This document shows, piece after piece, positions 36,501 to 40,938 of a stretch of DNA of 40,938 nt. How positions within the stretch are numbered: the stretch's first letter is position 1; each line of letters begins with the position of its first letter. This stretch comes from Paulinella micropora (taxonomy: Eukaryota; Cercozoa; Imbricatea; Euglyphida). The notes beneath the pieces are model-generated. The model searched no databases. It worked only from the letters and a program-made list of their open reading frames with translations, and was not told the DNA's origin. The stretch is from assembly GCA_009731375.1 (NCBI GenBank), contig BJOX01000352.1:79337-120274 (forward strand), written 5' to 3'. The position numbers and the translations under genes are program-made.

Positions 36501-36697
36501 GTTGGAACCACTCTCCTTGTATCCCGTTGGTGGTTTGTGCGTTCGCGCCCGCGCCCGCCACATCGTAATCCCCTGCTGGATACGTGTAGTAGTTCTTGCT
36601 GACCCAGCCTGTATCTCCGGCAGTGACGTTGTCAAACATTTTCCAGGCTTGCCAGGAACCGACCTCGCTGCTCACTGTCGCTGTCCACGTGCTGCCG
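33538..36697 (-). pseudogene. Fibre/spike gene, 5'-truncated copy (right arm)
   Basis: Segments in transcription order: 36697-36202 (second discoidin-like domain, no start), 36269-35454 (GAGGTSTLSAPASGS repeats open for 271 codons, not interrupted by the inversion seen on the left), 35453-35082 (third discoidin-like domain in broken frames), 35081-33948 (377 codons, single copy, no N), 33906-33538 (C1q/TNF-like head). Frame breaks near the second-domain end, at 35454 and at 33950 are the same as on the left. The amino-terminal third with the NNPHGTS repeats is lost by the 2,547-bp deletion. Confidence 0.65.
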
Positions 36698-37404
36698 TCC
36701 CGCGTCTTCTTTCGTTTGGTCCGGTATGACTGAGAAGAAGATATACTGACTTAGTACCGGTTTGGACCACCGGGTGACAGCTGTGGCAGTATCGACGAGC
36801 AGCTGGCAGTCTCGACGAGACAGTCAGTTTGCTCGACGACACTGCCGCGACTGTCACCCCGGTGGTCCAGCGCGGTCCAAAAAGAAATAACGGTAACGTT
36901 GTCGCCTCGGACCACAGGAGAGGAGGAGAAGGGAGGAGGGGGGGGGGGGGAGGCCCTACCACCAGCATGATCCAGTCAGTCTACCGGGGGATACTGCTCT
37001 GGCTTGATCATGTTGGTGGCGGGTACCCCCCTTCCCGTGTCCACTTGGTGGTCCGGTGCGACTGAGAAAAAGAAGATAGTGCCTTGTGGCCGATTTGGAC
37101 CACACACAAGGATGACACACCTGACAGTGTCGTCGACACACTGCCATGTGTCTCACGTGCGTGGTCCGGCGCGGTCCAACAAGAAATAAGGACATTAGTG
37201 TCGTCTCGGATCACAGTCACGAGTGAGAAGAAAGGGGGGGAGGAGGCACTACCACCAGCATGATCAAGTCAGTCTACCGTGGATACTGCCCTGGCCTGAT
37301 CACGGTGGTGGTGGGTAGGGCCTCCCTCCCCCTCTAGTGGTCTGGGGTAGACCGGGTGACAGTATAGTTATTTCTGGATCGAACTGGACCACATACCTTT
37401 TTTT
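36698..37404. repeat. Palindrome array (right copy, truncated)
   Basis: Reverse complement of 5063-5769: two of the three hairpin units and the GGACCAC/GTGGTCC palindromes. The array is joined directly to the middle of the fibre gene at 36697/36698. Confidence 0.75.
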
Positions 37405-39297
37405 TTAATCACAAGACTTCGATGGGCTGGACGGCGGTGACACGCACGACCTCGATGGGTCCATCCCAGACACAACAGGCGGCGAGGTTCTTCTGAGTGA
37501 GCGCCATCTCGAAGTGCGACGCGGCGTTGAGTGTCTTGCGGCGCGAGCGGTCGACGCAGATGCAGTGGTGAGCGCCGCCGACCCAGAAGACTCCCTTAGA
37601 GCGTGGTGCCGGACGTGAGGCTGTACCACGAGACGTGCTTGAGGGGACGCAGCGCGTAGACGACGCCCGCCGCGACTGAAGGGCTTGATACCTAGCAAGG
37701 CAGTGAGCGGGCAGTTGCCGCCGAACTTGTTGCGCAGATCGTTGCGAAAACGCGACTTTGGCAGGCCGCCCAGCGCATGGATGGCGTTCATGTAGGCGTC
37801 AACCACACAGTGCCAGTGACAGGAAGACCGCGCCCACAGGCGGTCGCCGTCGCCCAGCGGAAAGCTGTTGCCTCCTCCCAGAGGCCAGAAGACTTCTGGT
37901 TCGCTGCCAGCCATCTTGCGTGCGCTGGCGTTCTGCAGACAAAGCCCGACTGTGCGCACTCTCTCCACGTGATCGCGGCTATTCGGGCGGCTGATGAACT
38001 CGTCCCTGAAGTCTCGAATGCGTCGCTGTTCTATCTTGGGCTCGGGCGTCTGGGTGGCCAGACCGATGATGAGGCAGTCGTTCTCTTCGTCGATGTCCAG
38101 CGGCTCGCGCCCGGGCGTAGGGGGGCGCTCGACGACCTTTCCTCTTGCCACGTCCTCTGCTGACCCGTAAGGCTGTTGCGTCCAGTCGTAGCAGATATAG
38201 AGGAACTCCTGCATGTCTCGCATTTCCTCGGGCCTGCAGTCGTGCTCTGGCTTGTGTCGCTCCATCTCCTCCAGCAGCTCTTCACGTGGCATCTGGTGCA
38301 GCTTCCAGATAGCGCTCGTTATATCCTCCTGTTCGCCGAGCCCCACGTATTCGCCGACGGTCGTGGACGGCATCTCAGAAACATCCTTCATGAGCAGATA
38401 GCGCTCCTCTGTGCTCAGAGAAGCCAGGCCCTTGAGCTTCTGAGGCAATGCAATACTGGCAGCCCGAGATGGACTCTTGGCCGCTTTTCTCACACGCTCG
38501 GTTGCAGCAAGTTCCTTGAACTGTCCTGCAAAGAGGAGGCTGGCAGCCTCTGCCGCTTTTTGCACTCGCCTAGGCGACTCAGGGGGGCTACTGGCAGCAG
38601 GGTCGACAGGACTACTGGCAGCAGGCACCCGCTCAGGCGACACTGCGGGACTGCTGGCAGCGTGAGGTGAACTCTCCGCCGCTTTTCGTGCCCGCTTGGG
38701 TGGCTTGGCAGGAAGACTAGCCGCTTTTCGTACCCGCTTGGGTAGCTTGCGTGGCTTGGCAGGACTACTGGCAGCATGCACCCGCTCAGGCGACCCTGCG
38801 GGACTACTGGCAGCGTGAGGTGAACTCTCCGCCGCTTTTCCTGCACGCTTGGGTGGCTTGGCAGGAACACTAGCCGCTTTTCGTACCTTGCGTGGCTTGG
38901 CAGGACTACTGGCAGCAGGCACCCGCTCAGGCGACCCTGCGGGACTACTGGCAGCGTGAGGTGAACTCTCCGCCGCTTTTCGTGCCCGCTTGGGTGGCTT
39001 GGCAGGAAGACTAGCCGCTTTTCGTACCTTGCGTGGCTTGGCAGGACTACTGGCAGCAGGCACCCGTTCAGGCGACCTTGCGGGACTACTGGCAGCGTGA
39101 GGTGAACTCTCCGCCGCTTTTCGTGCCCGCTTGGGTGGCTTGGCAAGAACACTAGCCGCTTTTCGTACCTTGAGTGGCGATGGCTCGGGCGACATGACAT
39201 GGAGGGATGTGAGACGCTGAAGGGCGAACTTCGAGTAACCAGGGCGTGGGGTGAAGATCAGCTGGGTAAGCTTAGTCTTCTTTGCTAACTGTGCCAT
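37405..39297 (-). CDS. Basic repeat protein with possible NET-like and Cys/His domains (right copy)
   Basis: 630 codons, the same predicted protein as 3170-5062, including all four 47-51-residue units and the same late frame change (the alternative frame with GGAHHCICVDR lies at about 37409-37579). A pyrimidine-rich TTGTTGCAG lies just upstream on this strand, as in the left arm. Confidence 0.6.
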   Translation of the reverse strand: MAQLAKKTKLTQLIFTPRPGYSKFALQRLTSLHVMSPEPSPLKVRKAASVLAKPPKRARKAAESSPHAASSPARSPERVPAASSPAKPRKVRKAASLPAKPPKRARKAAESSPHAASSPAGSPERVPAASSPAKPRKVRKAASVPAKPPKRAGKAAESSPHAASSPAGSPERVHAASSPAKPRKLPKRVRKAASLPAKPPKRARKAAESSPHAASSPAVSPERVPAASSPVDPAASSPPESPRRVQKAAEAASLLFAGQFKELAATERVRKAAKSPSRAASIALPQKLKGLASLSTEERYLLMKDVSEMPSTTVGEYVGLGEQEDITSAIWKLHQMPREELLEEMERHKPEHDCRPEEMRDMQEFLYICYDWTQQPYGSAEDVARGKVVERPPTPGREPLDIDEENDCLIIGLATQTPEPKIEQRRIRDFRDEFISRPNSRDHVERVRTVGLCLQNASARKMAGSEPEVFWPLGGGNSFPLGDGDRLWARSSCHWHCVVDAYMNAIHALGGLPKSRFRNDLRNKFGGNCPLTALLGIKPFSRGGRRLRAASPQARLVVQPHVRHHALRESSGSAALTTASASTARAARHSTPRRTSRWRSLRRTSPPVVSGMDPSRSCVSPPSSPSKSCD

Positions 39298-39592
39298 CAG
39301 CCTGCAACAAGACAGAAAACCACAAGGTTTAGGGTTTGGTCAATCGTCTGTTTTTTACAAAAAAAATTCTACTGCTGGTATTTATTCTAAAAATAAGGAG
39401 ACTTGCACTTGTGGGCGGGTGGCAAGGTGCCACCGCCCACCAGAAAAGTTTTTATTGTGTATTCTGGTAGTGTTTGGCCTGAACAAGTGAATGCCACTTT
39501 CCCCTGCCGAAACGGACCAGCCGTCTTCGCAATGGAAAGCCGCAAAGTTCGGTTGCCAAAAATTCCAGAATCCTGTCACCACAAAAACCATG

Positions 39593-39729
39593 TGTTTCCT
39601 GCCACATGGCGCCACCAGGCGTGATACGGACGAAAAAGGCAGTACCCAGGTACATTTCGGCATTGCCTTTTTCGTCCGAATCACTCTTTATTTCGGCCAT
39701 ATCAGCCGGTGGCACCAGTGGCAGGAAAA
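39593..39729. repeat. Long imperfect palindrome (right copy)
   Basis: Counterpart of 2738-2874, with the same perfect 15-bp inner arms (TGCCTTTTTCGTCCG and its complement). Confidence 0.6.
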
Positions 39730-40139
39730 CAACGAAACATCAAAAAGTTGTGGATATAAATGACATTTTCCTGATCCGGACCGGCAGAGACACTAATGCC
39801 AATATGCCAATACGCGCGGAACAAAATGGCAAATGGTCGTTTCAGTGTGTGTGTGAATGTCCATCGGCGACAACGTGAACGGATTCGCCAACCAGCGGGG
39901 TGATGGGAATATCGATAATCCGGGTGAAATTAGCATCGAGGGGTATTATCTGTCTAGATGTGTTGCTGCATGCTGCCGGCGTGATTGTCAGTTTCAGAAG
40001 CAGCTGCTGCAGGTCCGGGCACAAATCCGCAAAAGCAACGCACGTAGTCTACAGTAGCAACATTACACTGCAGTCATATAAATTATGAGAGGGAGAAACA
40101 AGGATATGAAATGAGATAGGCGATTTCACCAAGATAAAA

Positions 40140-40325
40140 TCAAGGTGCTGTACCGGTGTCGTCGTCGTGGTTGCAGTCTTCTTCGAAGCAGTGGTTTCTT
40201 TCCCCCGCCCCCCGTGCAGCCCTTTTTGCATTCACTGTCAGCTTTGCCAGTTTTCCATTTTTCGCAATGTCAAGAGACTCGTCTGCCCCCTCCACGTACG
40301 TGTGTTGAATCTCTTGTTGAACTAT
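40140..40325 (-). CDS. Exon-like open segment (right copy)
   Basis: Counterpart of 2142-2327; same acceptor-like T-rich tract and same open frame on the minus strand. The rest of 39730-40763 shows no clear gene. Confidence 0.2.
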   Translation of the reverse strand: MVQQEIQHTYVEGADESLDIAKNGKLAKLTVNAKRAARGAGERNHCFEEDCNHDDDTGTAP

Positions 40326-40763
40326 CTGAGTAATTTAGTAAAAATGAAAAAAAATCTCACAACAAAAATCTATTGAGCACCTAGAATACTAGCATGATCC
40401 ACCATCCACGACTGATGAACATATGGCATGAGGACATATATTATATTTCATTTGTCTCAGTTATTTACAGTTTCCCTTTTTCCTCTGCCACTGGTGTCTC
40501 TTCTACATAAATATTTTTTTGTTTTCAAATTCATCTTGTTCATCATGCTCGCTGAACTAGAACCCCTCCTAATTTCTTTAAAGTAATATGGTGGAACGTG
40601 CGGGAAACCGTACCATCAAGGTTGTGGTCCTGGTGATATGAAGCACGTACTGCACTGCGATCACATGCGCAGCGAGAGCTCCCAGAAATCCGTACATGAA
40701 GATAACCCTGATCAAACAGAAAGTGAATACAGCAAACCATACACCAAAGCCTCACGCAGACGT

Positions 40764-40938
40764 CGACGATTACCACCAGTATTTTCACTGATAATACCGG
40801 TCCGTCTGGAAATGTTGGAACTGCCCTTGCGGGGGCGTCATTAGAGCCTATCGTCAATTCTTCGTACTCCCCTCACGGGTGAGACGATGGAGGCGCATGT
40901 GCAGATTTGCATCAGCCATTGACAGAGAAGCACTATTA
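40764..40938. other. Right flank, differs from left flank
   Basis: Sequence outside the shared arm. On the minus strand it contains short open stretches (such as one starting MADANLHMRLHRLTREG near the end), too short to assign. The join to the arm occurs at the same point as on the left, inside a putative intron. Confidence 0.4.

Larger units (their letters stand above)
30120..40763 (-). repeat. Right inverted arm
   Basis: Reverse complement of the left arm 1704-15853 minus 2,547 bp (left 5770-8316) and minus the N-associated repeats. It has no N gaps, so it is the better guide to gene order in the arms. Outer homology stops at about 40763, where left and right flanks differ. Confidence 0.9.

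Noticed and set aside
1-40938. tRNA or rRNA genes
   Set aside because: I saw no cloverleaf with a conserved TTCRANNC-type T arm and no rRNA-like stretch; a covariance search was not possible.

Overview
The window looks like DNA of a eukaryotic double-stranded DNA virus of the double-jelly-roll capsid lineage (nucleocytovirus / polinton-like virus / mriyavirus-like), probably integrated in a eukaryotic nuclear genome. The evidence is a capsid-type gene set (double-jelly-roll major capsid protein candidate, penton-type protein, a virion protein of a type common in giant viruses, a long fibre), viral-type nucleotide and DNA enzymes (ribonucleotide reductase R2, RuvC/poxvirus-type Holliday junction resolvase), an HMG/YABBY-like protein, short AT-rich promoters between tightly packed genes, and GT-AG introns in a core gene and in the left flank. 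Family-level placement is inference. No DNA polymerase, packaging ATPase, helicase or integrase is visible, so the viral gene set here is incomplete.

Layout. 1-1703 is non-repeated flank carrying a host-like spliced gene on the minus strand. 1704-15853 is a left arm that returns in reverse orientation as a shorter right arm at 30120-40763. Outside-in, each arm holds an exon-like region, a palindrome, a basic repeat protein of 630 codons, a palindrome array, a giant fibre gene, a small helical gene, ribonucleotide reductase R2, a small gene, a SLATT-like membrane protein, a small basic protein and the penton gene. 15854-30119 is the single-copy core: rest of penton, virion protein, resolvase, HMG-like protein, an unknown gene, a small membrane protein, the capsid protein with a small upstream partner, a run of small membrane or basic virion-type genes, a spliced gene and a very long coiled-coil gene. 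40764-40938 is a second, different flank.

The arms are not identical. The right arm lacks 2,547 bp (left 5770-8316), which removes two tiny Cys-rich genes and the fibre amino terminus. The left arm has a short inversion in the fibre gene and a nonsense codon in a small gene that is intact on the right. Both arms share the same frameshifts in R2, the 630-codon gene, a small gene and several fibre joins, which suggests decay before the arms were duplicated, or a common error.

Seven 10-N gaps (10663, 13760, 23507, 23859, 24143, 27067, 27427) are mostly flanked by exact re-use of nearby sequence and look like scaffold joins. The duplicated block 23517-25891 and the 914-bp repeat at 9749/10673 are probably artefacts. 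The simplest core order is 21427-23506, then 25892-27066, then 27437-30119. The arm/core junction at 30119/30120 has no Ns, yet truncates two genes head to head, so it is either a real rearrangement or a chimeric join.
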